Assembly: GCF_011601265.1 (NCBI RefSeq)
Contig: NZ_JAAOLX010000010.1
Span: 87,326 to 151,325 of the forward strand
Direction of reading: 5' to 3'
DNA length: 64,000 nucleotides
Source: Iodobacter violaceini
GTDB taxonomy: Bacteria > Pseudomonadota > Gammaproteobacteria > Burkholderiales > Chitinibacteraceae
Shown here: positions 45,825 to 54,596 of the stretch, in pieces
Numbering within the stretch: position 1 is the first letter of the stretch
How the letters are laid out: every line of letters begins with the position of its first letter
The notes under the pieces: model-generated
Databases searched by the model: none
What the model saw: only the letters and a program-made list of their open reading frames with translations
Told to the model about the DNA's origin: nothing
Made by a program: the position numbers and the translations under genes

Positions 45825-46078
45825 GTTATAAAATGGCCGGCAGCGCCTGATTCTGCCCACTTAAACGAAGGGTTCTTCGCCGGGCGGGTAAAACCCAATA
45901 AGCTTGTTAATAAATACGCGGGCTTCACCCGCCCTGAGATCATGCAATGCAAGCCACAGAGCGGCAGAGCCATATGCCCTGACTTAAGGGATTGAGCTCA
46001 GGCTGGGCCCGCCATAAAGGGCATTAATTATCCCCCAAACGGCGCACTCCTTCTGCCCATGAACAGCAAGCGACAGCG

Positions 46079-46084
46079 TATAAT
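46079..46084 (+). promoter_or_regulatory. Candidate -10 element for msbA
   Basis: A perfect TATAAT 38 bp before the msbA start. No good -35 is visible at 17 bp. The 292-bp rsmE/msbA spacer otherwise holds small hairpins such as CGAAG-GGTT-CTTCG (about 45864) and GCGGG-CTTCA-CCCGC, and no gene. Confidence 0.4.
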
Positions 46085-46122
46085 CCGCCCCTTTCTTGTA
46101 AAACCCACACCAAGGCATGCCG

Positions 46123-47865
46123 ATGTCAGCGATGAATAATCGAGCTTTATATATGCGCATCCTGGGCGAAATCCGCCCCTACTGGAAAATAGTGGCCATC
46201 TCCGTGGTTTGCCTGTCTGTTGCTGCCGCAGTAGATGCAGGCTTAACGCTATTGCTCAAACCCTTGGTTGACCAAAACCTGCAGACATCTGCACTCGCCC
46301 GCAGCATGGCGTGGATTTTACCCGCACAAATTTTAGGCCTGGCACTGCTTCGGCTGATCTCCAATTTTGGCAATGAATACACCACGGCCTGGGTTTCATC
46401 CAGAGTAATGCATGATCTGCGAGGGAAAATGTTCTCCCGGATGCTTAGCCTGCCCGTTCAATTTTTCGATAAAACGTCAGTGGGTGTTTTGCTATCCCGT
46501 GTGACATTTGACGTGAATCAGATCATGGATGCAGGCACAAAAGTGCTGACAGTACTGATCAAAGACTCATTGTTACTATTGTTTCTGCTCGGCTCTATGC
46601 TGTATCTGGATTGGCAGCTCACCCTGCTCTGCCTGATTTTATTACCCGGCGTAGCCATCAGCATCAGCGTGGTAGGCAAACGCCAGCGCAGGCTTTCGCG
46701 TGAAACACAGGCGGCCATGGGGCAGATGACGCAAATTCTGGATGAGAGCTTGTCGGGCCAGCGCATCATTAAAATCTTCGGCGGTTTTTCATACGAAACC
46801 AATCGCTTTGGCAATACCAATAACAATGTGCGTCGCTTATCCATCAAACAAGCCATTACCTCCAGCATTAACTCAGGCCTGATCATGTTTCTGATTGGGA
46901 TCACACTGGCGGTCATTATTTATTACGCAAGTTTACGTGCTCAGGATGGCGTACTGACCGCAGGTGCATTTGTAGCTTTTATGGTGCAAATGATGGCCTT
47001 GCAACAACCCATCAAAAATCTGACCAAAATTAATGAAAGCCTGCATAAAGGCCTTGCTGCAGCAGAATCTGTCTTTGCCATTCTGGATGAAATTCCGGAG
47101 GCCAATCAGGGCCGGCACCAATTACCCCGTGTACAGGGCGCGATTTCTTTGCAAGACATTCAGTTTGCCTATGGCGAAGATGGCAAAAGGGCGCTCGACG
47201 GCATCTCTCTCGATGTTTTACCGGGAGAAACCATTGCACTCGTGGGCAGCTCCGGCAGTGGCAAAACCACGCTGGCTAATTTATTACCGCGTTTTTATGA
47301 GCTGAATGCAGGGCAAATTTTAATCGACCAAGTCCCTCTGGCCGATTACCAGCTTGGCAATCTGCGTCAGCAAATTGCCCTCGTTTCGCAAGATGTGATT
47401 CTGTTTAACGACACCGTGATCGCCAATATCGCTTACGGCAGTGAAATCGATATGGCGCGTGTACGTCAGGCGGCCATTGCAGCGCATGCTCTGGAATTTA
47501 TCGATGCCATGCCGGACGGAATGGACACCCTGCTGGGTGAAAACGGTATGCGCTTGTCTGGCGGCCAGCGCCAGCGCTTAGCCATTGCCCGGGCAATCTA
47601 CAAAGACGCACCGATTCTGATTCTGGATGAGGCCACCAGCGCGCTGGATACCGAATCCGAGCGCAAGGTTCAGGACGCACTGGAAAACCTGATGCAAGGC
47701 CGCACCACGCTGGTGATTGCCCACCGGCTTTCTACCATCGAAAACGCCAGCCGTATCGTTGTCATGCAACAGGGCAGGATTGTTGAAAGTGGCACTCATC
47801 AGGCGCTCATGGCCAACAATGGCATGTATTGCAGAATGCATGCCGCACAATTTGCAAATGCTTAG
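46123..47865 (+). CDS. msbA: Lipid A export ATP-binding/permease protein MsbA
   Basis: Homodimeric ABC exporter that flips lipid A-core across the inner membrane. Six N-terminal helices (about 20-310) precede the ATPase: Walker A GSSGSGKTT, Q-loop ALVSQDVILFNDT, signature LSGGQRQRLAIARA, Walker B ILILDEATSALD, H-loop AHRLSTIE. I prefer ATG 46123 (580 residues), with AAGG 7 nt upstream; ATG 46117 is too close to it. MsbA identity rests on length, architecture and sequence of the helix region; a related exporter cannot be fully excluded. Confidence 0.9.
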   Translation: MSAMNNRALYMRILGEIRPYWKIVAISVVCLSVAAAVDAGLTLLLKPLVDQNLQTSALARSMAWILPAQILGLALLRLISNFGNEYTTAWVSSRVMHDLRGKMFSRMLSLPVQFFDKTSVGVLLSRVTFDVNQIMDAGTKVLTVLIKDSLLLLFLLGSMLYLDWQLTLLCLILLPGVAISISVVGKRQRRLSRETQAAMGQMTQILDESLSGQRIIKIFGGFSYETNRFGNTNNNVRRLSIKQAITSSINSGLIMFLIGITLAVIIYYASLRAQDGVLTAGAFVAFMVQMMALQQPIKNLTKINESLHKGLAAAESVFAILDEIPEANQGRHQLPRVQGAISLQDIQFAYGEDGKRALDGISLDVLPGETIALVGSSGSGKTTLANLLPRFYELNAGQILIDQVPLADYQLGNLRQQIALVSQDVILFNDTVIANIAYGSEIDMARVRQAAIAAHALEFIDAMPDGMDTLLGENGMRLSGGQRQRLAIARAIYKDAPILILDEATSALDTESERKVQDALENLMQGRTTLVIAHRLSTIENASRIVVMQQGRIVESGTHQALMANNGMYCRMHAAQFANA

Positions 47866-47876
47866 ATAAAAAAAAG

Positions 47877-47906
47877 ACGCTGGAAAGCAAGCCTTCCAGC
47901 GTTTTA
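47877..47906 (+). terminator. Terminator of msbA
   Basis: ACGCTGGAA (47877-47885), 8-nt loop, TTCCAGCGT (47894-47902), then TTTT, with an A-tract before. Well placed after the msbA stop. Confidence 0.85.
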
Positions 47907-48140
47907 AATTCATTGCGAATTACACGGTACATGCACCGCGGAGCGCAGAATGCCTTAGCAGGCATAAGGGGTCAATCTATTTATTAGTATTTGCTAATGT
48001 TTAGATAAAAAGAACGGATTTTCATCCGCAAACAGCCGTTCACACCATGAAGTACAGTACTCTTTGGGCGCAAGGGCTATTGAAACTGTCCCTTATTCTC
48101 ATTTTTTCGGTAACATTCATTCTTTACTCGGGGGAAACCC

Positions 48141-48629
48141 ATGATTCAAGTCGGCGTTGTAATGGGTAGCAATAGTGACTGGGAAGTCATGCAGCATGCC
48201 GCTAAGCAACTAAAAGCCTTTGGCGTGGCATTTGAATGCCGCGTTGTCTCTGCGCACCGCACCCCTGATTTGCTATTTGAATACGCCGAAACTGCCGCCA
48301 GCCGCGGCTTGCAATGCATTATTGCAGGCGCAGGCGGCGCAGCACATCTGCCAGGGATGATTGCAGCAAAAACAACGATTCCAGTGCTGGGTGTGCCTGT
48401 TCCATCTAAATATCTGCGTGGCGAAGATTCACTGCTTTCCATCGTGCAAATGCCTAAGGGTATTCCGGTGGCTACTTTTGCCATTGGTGAAGCAGGCGCT
48501 GCGAATGCAGCACTGTTTGCGATTTCTTTGCTTGCCAATGCCGCTCCAGAGCTGGCCGCTAAGCTGGCTGCTTTCAGAACAGAGCAAAAAGAAACCGTTC
48601 TGGCGATGGAATTACCTGAAGTCGTATGA
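48141..48629 (+). CDS. purE: N5-carboxyaminoimidazole ribonucleotide mutase PurE
   Basis: 162-residue class I PurE of de novo purine synthesis; it converts N5-CAIR to CAIR. Key motifs are [16 protein letters not shown] (substrate phosphate loop), VVSAHRTPD (with the catalytic His) and [17 protein letters not shown]. It is paired with purK, as expected for the class I pathway. A 275-bp leader upstream has hairpins (for example CGGAT-TTTC-ATCCG) but I recognise no purine riboswitch or clear PurR box. The stop overlaps the next small gene. Confidence 0.95.
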   Translation: MIQVGVVMGSNSDWEVMQHAAKQLKAFGVAFECRVVSAHRTPDLLFEYAETAASRGLQCIIAGAGGAAHLPGMIAAKTTIPVLGVPVPSKYLRGEDSLLSIVQMPKGIPVATFAIGEAGAANAALFAISLLANAAPELAAKLAAFRTEQKETVLAMELPEVV

Positions 48630-48886
48630 AGCCCGCCAAAGAATTGCTGGCAGAGCTGGAAGAAAAAGGCTTTTTATTCAGCGTTTTTTACCGGGGCGCC
48701 TTCTGTTGGGGGCTGCCTTTTGGTCTGCTGTTTTCTTTGGCTGTCAGCTTTTTTGAAAAAAAATCATTTATCACCGCCATGATTCAAATCCTCCCTTTAG
48801 CCTTAGTTTTAGGCGCCATTTTTGGCTGGGGGCTCTGGGGTGTTGCTCTGCTGCAGGGCGTAAAACAAAGACAAGACAAGGATTGA
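48626..48886 (+). CDS. Small membrane protein between purE and purK
   Basis: 86 residues, no family recognised. A short N-terminal amphipathic part ([20 protein letters not shown]) is followed by two hydrophobic segments, about 24-42 ([19 protein letters not shown]) and 53-76 ([24 protein letters not shown]). Its ATG overlaps the purE stop (ATGA), and purK starts 5 bp after it ends. It must therefore be co-translated with both purine genes, although a membrane protein has no obvious place in that pathway. Confidence 0.8.
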   Translation: MKPAKELLAELEEKGFLFSVFYRGAFCWGLPFGLLFSLAVSFFEKKSFITAMIQILPLALVLGAIFGWGLWGVALLQGVKQRQDKD

Positions 48887-48890
48887 TAAG

Positions 48891-50030
48891 ATGGCCACTA
48901 AGCCAATTCTGCCACCTGCGATGCTGGGTATTCTGGGCGGCGGCCAACTTGGCCGTATGTTTGCGATGGCAGCTAAAACCATGGGCTATGGAGTGACCGT
49001 GCTCGACCCTGATCCGGCCGCACCAGCCGCCGAGATCGCCGATATCCATCTTTGCAAACCCTATACCGATCCGGAAGCCCTGGCAGCGCTTGCCAGACAA
49101 TGCGCGGCAGTCACCACCGAATTTGAAAACGTTAACGCCGACAGCATGCGCTGGCTGGCCAGCCAGGGCGTAAACGTCAGCCCGTCCGGTGATTCGGTCG
49201 CTATTGCCCAAGACCGGATGAAAGAGAAAAACTTTATTCGTGATGCAGGCCTCGCCACCGCGCCTTTCCTTGTGATCGAGAATTCCGGCGATCTGGAGCA
49301 AGACCTCAGCCCCTATTTGCCAGGCATTTTAAAAACCGCCCGCAATGGCTACGATGGCAAGGGCCAGGTACGGATCAAAAATCTGGAAGAAGCCCGCTAC
49401 GCCTTATCCGAACTGAAGCATCAGCCCTGTGTGCTGGAAAAAATGCTGCCGCTGAAAGCTGAAGTCTCCGTAATTGTGGCCCGCAGCGCTGCCAATGAAA
49501 TTGCCTGTTTCCCTCCGGCAGAAAATATCCACACCGATGGCATTTTAGATATTTCCATCGTGCCTGCCCGCATCAGTGCTGAAATCACTGAACGCGCCCG
49601 CGATATGGCGATTCAGCTGGTTGAAAAGCTCGATTATATCGGCGTGATTGCTGTTGAATTCTTTGTGCTGGAAGACGATACGCTGGTCATCAACGAAATG
49701 GCACCGCGCCCGCACAATAGCGGCCATTACACACTGGACGCCACCTTTAGCAGCCAGTTTGAGCAGCAGGTACGCACCATGTGCGGGCTCTACCCCGGCA
49801 AGCCGGATTTACACACGCCGGTAGTGATGGTCAATCTGCTGGGCGATGTCTGGCACGATGACGGCAGTGAGCCGCACTGGGAAATCATGCTGACAGCGCC
49901 GAACACCAAGCTGCATCTCTATGGCAAAAAAGAAGCCCGCGCCGGCCGTAAAATGGGCCATTACAATGTGCTGGCCAGCAATGTGGACGCCGCTTTAGAG
50001 CAGGCTTTAGCACTAAAAGAAACGCTGTAA
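48891..50030 (+). CDS. purK: N5-carboxyaminoimidazole ribonucleotide synthase PurK
   Basis: 379-residue ATP-grasp enzyme that makes N5-CAIR from AIR, bicarbonate and ATP, supplying PurE. The N-terminal signature is GILGGGQLGRMFAMAAKTMGY; the ATP-grasp core has KTARNGYDGKGQ, AEVSVIVARS and the metal site INEMAPRPHNSGHYTLDA. The length is normal. It is the last gene of the purE-small gene-purK unit and is followed by a long palindrome. Confidence 0.95.
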   Translation: MATKPILPPAMLGILGGGQLGRMFAMAAKTMGYGVTVLDPDPAAPAAEIADIHLCKPYTDPEALAALARQCAAVTTEFENVNADSMRWLASQGVNVSPSGDSVAIAQDRMKEKNFIRDAGLATAPFLVIENSGDLEQDLSPYLPGILKTARNGYDGKGQVRIKNLEEARYALSELKHQPCVLEKMLPLKAEVSVIVARSAANEIACFPPAENIHTDGILDISIVPARISAEITERARDMAIQLVEKLDYIGVIAVEFFVLEDDTLVINEMAPRPHNSGHYTLDATFSSQFEQQVRTMCGLYPGKPDLHTPVVMVNLLGDVWHDDGSEPHWEIMLTAPNTKLHLYGKKEARAGRKMGHYNVLASNVDAALEQALALKETL

Positions 50031-50036
50031 TTATAC

Positions 50037-50229
50037 AACCCAAGTTTTGAACCACGGAGGCCACAGAGAGCACGAAGTTCCACGGAGAAAACCATTGGAA
50101 TGACAATTACCAAGGCAATAGCAATGTGTAGCTGAGTTTGCTTATTCCTTATCAATTGATTGTTTGCCTTAAGGTTTTCTCCGTGATCCTCCGTGTTCTC
50201 TTTTACTCCGTGGTTCAAGATTTGGGTTT
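50037..50229. repeat. Dispersed long intergenic palindrome, copy D (longest)
   Basis: Left end AACCCAAGTTTTGAACCACGG, right end CTCCGTGGTTCAAGATTTGGG, each more than 20 bp and nearly exact complements. Inner arms CACGGAGAAAACC / GGTTTTCTCCGTG also pair. The centre holds about 75 extra bases not present in other copies. It fills the purK/tyrS spacer. Confidence 0.9.
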
Positions 50230-50276
50230 AAAAATCTATATCAGATTCAAATAAAACAAACCGGAGCAAGAGTGAA

Positions 50277-51542
50277 ATGAATTTAATCAGCGATTTACAA
50301 GCGCGTGGCCTGATTGCCCAGCTTACCGATGGCGAAGCACTGGAAAAACGGCTGGCTGAAAAATCCATTACCCTCTATTGCGGCTTTGACCCCACTGCAG
50401 ACAGCCTGCACATCGGCAGCCTGGTACCGATTCTGGTACTGAAACGCTTCCAGGAAGCAGGCCACAAGCCGATTGCTCTGGTGGGTGGTGCCACCGGCAT
50501 GATTGGCGATCCCAGCTTTAAAGCCACCGAACGCAAGCTCAATACCCTCGATATTATCGATAGCTGGGTGGGTAAAATCCGCAAGCAGGTTGAGCCTTTC
50601 CTGAGTTTTGAAGGCAGCAACGCCGCCATTATGGCCAATAACCACGACTGGTTTGGCAAGATGGATGTGCTGACTTTCCTGCGCGATATTGGCAAGCACT
50701 TCTCAGTAAACGCCATGATCAAAAAAGAAGCAGTACAACAGCGGATTAACCGTGACGATTCCGGCATTTCTTTCACCGAATTCACCTACAGCCTGCTGCA
50801 AGGTTACGACTTTGTAGAGCTGAATAAACAACACGGCTGCGAGCTGCAAATTGGTGGCTCGGATCAGTGGGGCAATATCACTGCGGGAACGGACCTTACC
50901 CGCCGCATGAATCAGCAACAGGTGTTTGGCCTGACCATGCCACTGGTGACTAAATCGGACGGCACTAAATTTGGTAAAACTGAGTCAGGCACCATCTGGC
51001 TGGACGCGAAAAAAACCTCGCCTTATAAGTTTTACCAATTCTGGCTAACCACTGCCGATGCGGATGTGTATAAATTCCTGCGCTACTTCACCTTCCTCAG
51101 CACCACAGAAATTGATGCCATCGAAGCGGCTGATATTGCAGCAGCGGGTAAGCCGGAAGGCCAGCGCATTCTGGCCGAACAAGTGACCACCCTGGTGCAT
51201 GGTGCAGATGCCGTAGTTGCAGCACAACGCATCAGCCAAAGCCTGTTCTCGGAAGACCAAAATTCACTCACCGAGAGCGATTTTGAGCAGCTGGCACTCG
51301 ATGGCCTGCCGCATATTGAAATCAATAAAGATCAGACCGGCCTGCTGGATGCGCTGGTAGCGGGCGAGCTGGCTACTTCCAAAAGCCAGGCCCGTGGCTT
51401 TATTGAAAGCGGCGCGGTAATTATCAACGGCGCCAAAATCAATGACGTAGCTTATAGCATGAGCGATGCAGACCGCCGCTATGGCCGCTACACCCTGCTG
51501 CGCCGTGGTAAGAAAAACCATTGTCTGGTGATCTGGAAATAA
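50277..51542 (+). CDS. tyrS: Tyrosine-tRNA ligase
   Basis: 421-residue class I aminoacyl-tRNA synthetase. The HIGH-like motif is LHIGSLVP (within [14 protein letters not shown]), the KMSKS-like loop is KFGKTE, and the tyrosine pocket includes [13 protein letters not shown] and [13 protein letters not shown]-terminal S4 RNA-binding domain ([21 protein letters not shown]) follows. The KFGKT loop places it in the TyrRS group of E. coli and most proteobacteria. I see no leader peptide or T-box before it; the spacer is a palindromic repeat. Confidence 0.96.
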   Translation: MNLISDLQARGLIAQLTDGEALEKRLAEKSITLYCGFDPTADSLHIGSLVPILVLKRFQEAGHKPIALVGGATGMIGDPSFKATERKLNTLDIIDSWVGKIRKQVEPFLSFEGSNAAIMANNHDWFGKMDVLTFLRDIGKHFSVNAMIKKEAVQQRINRDDSGISFTEFTYSLLQGYDFVELNKQHGCELQIGGSDQWGNITAGTDLTRRMNQQQVFGLTMPLVTKSDGTKFGKTESGTIWLDAKKTSPYKFYQFWLTTADADVYKFLRYFTFLSTTEIDAIEAADIAAAGKPEGQRILAEQVTTLVHGADAVVAAQRISQSLFSEDQNSLTESDFEQLALDGLPHIEINKDQTGLLDALVAGELATSKSQARGFIESGAVIINGAKINDVAYSMSDADRRYGRYTLLRRGKKNHCLVIWK

Positions 51543-51563
51543 GCTGAATAATATTCAGACAAT

Positions 51564-51595
51564 AAAAAACCACGGCAATCAAACCGTGGTTTTTT
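51564..51595 (+). terminator. Terminator of tyrS
   Basis: ACCACGG (51569-51575), 8-nt loop, CCGTGGT (51584-51590), with A- and T-tracts on either side. Likely bidirectional, serving convergent tyrS and pssA. Confidence 0.88.
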
Positions 51596-51611
51596 ATTAG
51601 GTGCGGGCAAT

Positions 51612-52955
51612 TTACAGCAATCTGGAAATTAATCTGTCGGCCCTGAAGCGTGATAAGCGGGTCAGCAGTTTTTTAACCGGCGGCGGGTAATCCAGCACGG
51701 TTTCCAGCTCGCGGTAATAGGCAATACGCGTGGTGTTTTTAGCAATTTCAGCTTTTTCCTGCAGCAATTGATCTTTTAATTCATGTTTTGGATCATGAAT
51801 TAAGAGTGCATTTTCCAGGTCCAGACTGAAGGCACGCGGGTTCAGATTATTGCCGGTAAGCAAAATATAATCGTCATCAACCCAAATCCCTTTCAAATGG
51901 TAGCTATGCCCCGGATCATTCCAGAGCATAAGATTCAGCTGGCCACGGTGTATATCAAGCTGATGCACTTTGGCAAAGCGGCGTAAATGCGTTTCGTATA
52001 AATACGGCAACGCACCAATGGTTTTAAATGGCTCGCTTTCCGGGATATAAAAATCATTGGCTTTTTTCTCGCCAACAATAATATCGACCTTTACGCCTTT
52101 TTGCAGCAAGCGGTTTATTTCTTTAATCACTGTGCGGGGCAAATTAAAGTAAGGCGTGCAGATTTGCACATGATGTTTTGCCGCACCCAATAATTTAATA
52201 ATCAGGCGATTAAGCGGATTACGCTTTCCAACCCCCACCACTGGGGTAATACCCAGGCCAGATACCTCATCCTGCGCATGATGCGTTGCATAATGAGCTG
52301 ATTTAAGCCGCTGACGGAACTGACGAATATCCGGGCTGATTTGCTTTGTACCGGGAATGGGATCTAAATCCAGACGATAAACAGCGCTGCTATTGAGGAA
52401 TTCGGTCTGCAAATAATTAACCATACTATCGGCTAATGCAGGATTTTTAATTACATGATACCGGTCATATCGATAGCGCTCGCCAACATGCAAATACACA
52501 TTATTTAAACTGGCTCCGCTATAAACCACGGTATCATCAAAAACAAAGCCTTTCAGATGCAATACGCCAAACAGCTCACGTGTTTGTGCAGGCACGCCAT
52601 AAATTGGCAGATTAAGATCATGCTTTAATCGCTCTTGCTGGTACCAGGCAGCATTGCCTGCCTGTGCACCCGCACCAATCAGCCCACGCTGCGCTCGGTG
52701 CCAGTCCACAAAAATACGGATATCTAATTCAGGGCAGCGCGCACGGGCCGCGTAGAGCGCGTCTAAAATCTGAGCGCCAGCTTCATCCTGCTGCAAATAC
52801 AACGCAGCAATATAGATCCGGGTTTGTGCCCCGGCGATCAGCTCCAGCAGCTTTTCGCGAAAGCTGTGCGTTGTCAGCAGGGTTTGAAATTGTGCCGGAT
52901 CCTGAGCAAAACGCGGCAAAGAAGCCAGATATGAACGATTAGTTTCAAAAAGCAT
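51612..52955 (-). CDS. pssA: CDP-diacylglycerol-serine O-phosphatidyltransferase PssA (PLD type)
   Basis: Phosphatidylserine synthase of the phospholipase D superfamily, acting at the membrane surface in phosphatidylethanolamine synthesis. Two HKD motifs are present: HLKGFVFDD (near residue 133) and HLKGIWVDD (near 355). Much of the sequence runs parallel to E. coli PssA (VDWHRAQRG, YSGASLNNVYLH, CTPYFNLP, FYIPESEPFKTIGALPYLYE). I chose ATG 52955 (MLFETNRSYL), matching the E. coli start; TTG 52988 would add 11 residues. The length is 447. Many betaproteobacteria use an unrelated PssA, so this type is of note. Confidence 0.94.
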   Translation of the reverse strand: MLFETNRSYLASLPRFAQDPAQFQTLLTTHSFREKLLELIAGAQTRIYIAALYLQQDEAGAQILDALYAARARCPELDIRIFVDWHRAQRGLIGAGAQAGNAAWYQQERLKHDLNLPIYGVPAQTRELFGVLHLKGFVFDDTVVYSGASLNNVYLHVGERYRYDRYHVIKNPALADSMVNYLQTEFLNSSAVYRLDLDPIPGTKQISPDIRQFRQRLKSAHYATHHAQDEVSGLGITPVVGVGKRNPLNRLIIKLLGAAKHHVQICTPYFNLPRTVIKEINRLLQKGVKVDIIVGEKKANDFYIPESEPFKTIGALPYLYETHLRRFAKVHQLDIHRGQLNLMLWNDPGHSYHLKGIWVDDDYILLTGNNLNPRAFSLDLENALLIHDPKHELKDQLLQEKAEIAKNTTRIAYYRELETVLDYPPPVKKLLTRLSRFRADRLISRLL

Positions 52956-53075
52956 AAATGATCTGCAAAAAGCAGAGTGACCTATCAAGCGGATTGAAGC
53001 CTGCTATCTTAGCACTATGCTTTATAAGAAAGGAGGTGTATTAATTGCCAGCAAGCATATTTCAATGCATATCGA

Positions 53076-54284
53076 TTACTGGCGGCTTATTTGGAAAACA
53101 TCACAGAGGTAATTAAGGAAATTTTCATCTTCACACATTCCTTTACCCGCCGTATCACTCACTTTAGCCACAGGCTGTCCATTGCATGAAACCAACTTCA
53201 TCACAATTTGTAAAGGATTCTGCCCGCAATCATTCGATAAATGCGTGCCTATGCCAAAACCCGTACGTGTGCGCGGCGCAAAATGCCGGTAGAGGGCAAT
53301 CGATTTATCTAAAGTTAAGCCATCGCTAAATACTAATTGCTTGGTGCCATAATCTATATTCATTTTTTTGTAATGAGCAATCACTTTCTCGCCCCATTCA
53401 AACGGATCGCCCGAATCATGGCGCAATCCATCAAATAGTTTGCAAAAATATAAATCAAAATCACGCAAAAAAGCGTCTGTCCCTACCACATCCGTCAGGG
53501 CAATACCCAGATCACCCCGGTATTCCCGCACCCAATGCTCCAGCGCATTTGTTTGAAAATCACGCAAACGGGATCCAAAGCATTGAAAGGCCTGCATATA
53601 TTCGTGTGCCATCGTGCCAATGGGCGTTACACCATATTGCATCGCCAATAAAACATTGCTGGTACCGCGAAAATAGGGGCTGGCCTCTTTAACCAGTAAA
53701 CCAACCATTTCTGCATGCCATACGCGGGAAAACCGGCGGCGAGTGCCAAAATCAAAAAATACAAACGGGTTAGCTGGCATTGCCTGCTGCGAAAGGTTTT
53801 TTAATGTTGCTAATTTTGCCTGCAAATAGGCCCGGCCCGTCGCCAATGCAGGCCCGGCCGGAAACTGCCGGAAATAAACTTCATTCACAATCGACAGCAC
53901 ATAGATTTCAAACAACATGCAATGCAGCATGGGGCCGGCAACACGAATATCCAAAAGATCCGGATCAGTTTCAGAAACAGAAATACTGATAAACCGCCGC
54001 TGTAACTGAAACAAGCGCAAGAAATCAACAAAATCAGATTTAATAAACCGCAATTTACCCAGATAGGCTAATTCTGACTCACTAAAGCGTAAAGAGCAGA
54101 GATGATCAAGCTGGGCTTCTATTTCATTTTTCAATAATGCCAGAGACGATACCGGTGTATTCCGGCATTTGAATGCGTAAATAGCTTGTGTTTCTGGCTG
54201 GTGATGCAGAATTTCTTGCATCATCGTAAATTTGTAAAGATCTGTATCCAATAAGGATTCGATCACCGGCATAAAGCCACGCAT
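53076..54284 (-). CDS. pncB: Nicotinate phosphoribosyltransferase PncB
   Basis: 402-residue enzyme of NAD salvage that condenses nicotinate with PRPP using ATP. Recognisable parts are ESLLDTDLYKFTMMQ near the N-terminus, FDFGTRRRFSRVWHAEMV, the catalytic-His region GTMAHEYMQAF, LTDVVGTDAFL and GLRHDSGDPFEWGEK. I chose ATG 54284 (MRGFMPVIES) with GGAG upstream; the frame reaches 54311. It lies 120 bp downstream of pssA's start on the same strand and is probably separately transcribed. Confidence 0.94.
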   Translation of the reverse strand: MRGFMPVIESLLDTDLYKFTMMQEILHHQPETQAIYAFKCRNTPVSSLALLKNEIEAQLDHLCSLRFSESELAYLGKLRFIKSDFVDFLRLFQLQRRFISISVSETDPDLLDIRVAGPMLHCMLFEIYVLSIVNEVYFRQFPAGPALATGRAYLQAKLATLKNLSQQAMPANPFVFFDFGTRRRFSRVWHAEMVGLLVKEASPYFRGTSNVLLAMQYGVTPIGTMAHEYMQAFQCFGSRLRDFQTNALEHWVREYRGDLGIALTDVVGTDAFLRDFDLYFCKLFDGLRHDSGDPFEWGEKVIAHYKKMNIDYGTKQLVFSDGLTLDKSIALYRHFAPRTRTGFGIGTHLSNDCGQNPLQIVMKLVSCNGQPVAKVSDTAGKGMCEDENFLNYLCDVFQISRQ

Positions 54285-54328
54285 GAAAACTCCATTGCAG
54301 AAACAAGCCATTTAAATAATATCTAAGG

Positions 54329-54385
54329 CGCGGGCTTTATCATCAGCCCTGAATGCCACAGTAAACGACGTTACTAAAGCCCGCG
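54329..54385. other. Interrupted 11-bp inverted repeat in the pncB/DUF3141 spacer
   Basis: CGCGGGCTTTA (54329-54339) and TAAAGCCCGCG (54375-54385), separated by 35 bp that contain a small inner palindrome GTAA-ACGACG-TTAC. The remaining 312-bp divergent spacer is AT-rich and should hold both promoters, but I cannot name one with confidence. Confidence 0.5.
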
Positions 54386-54596
54386 TCAAGCATAACCGGC
54401 CAACAATAAATCACACTCTTTTTATATTACGGCACAAGAATACACAGTTTAAAGCATACATACTGCTGTCATGTTTTCCATTTAGCTTGTCAGCATCATT
54501 ATCCTTATTTACTATCTGCCGGGCGTTTCTTTACCTTATTAATCATTAACTTACAAATACTGCCTATTTCAACATTTTCTTACAGCGAGTGGTGCA

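Noticed and set aside
47903..48140. Purine riboswitch or PurR box upstream of purE
   Set aside because: No aptamer core and no ACGCAAACGTTTGCGT-like palindrome; only small hairpins are visible.
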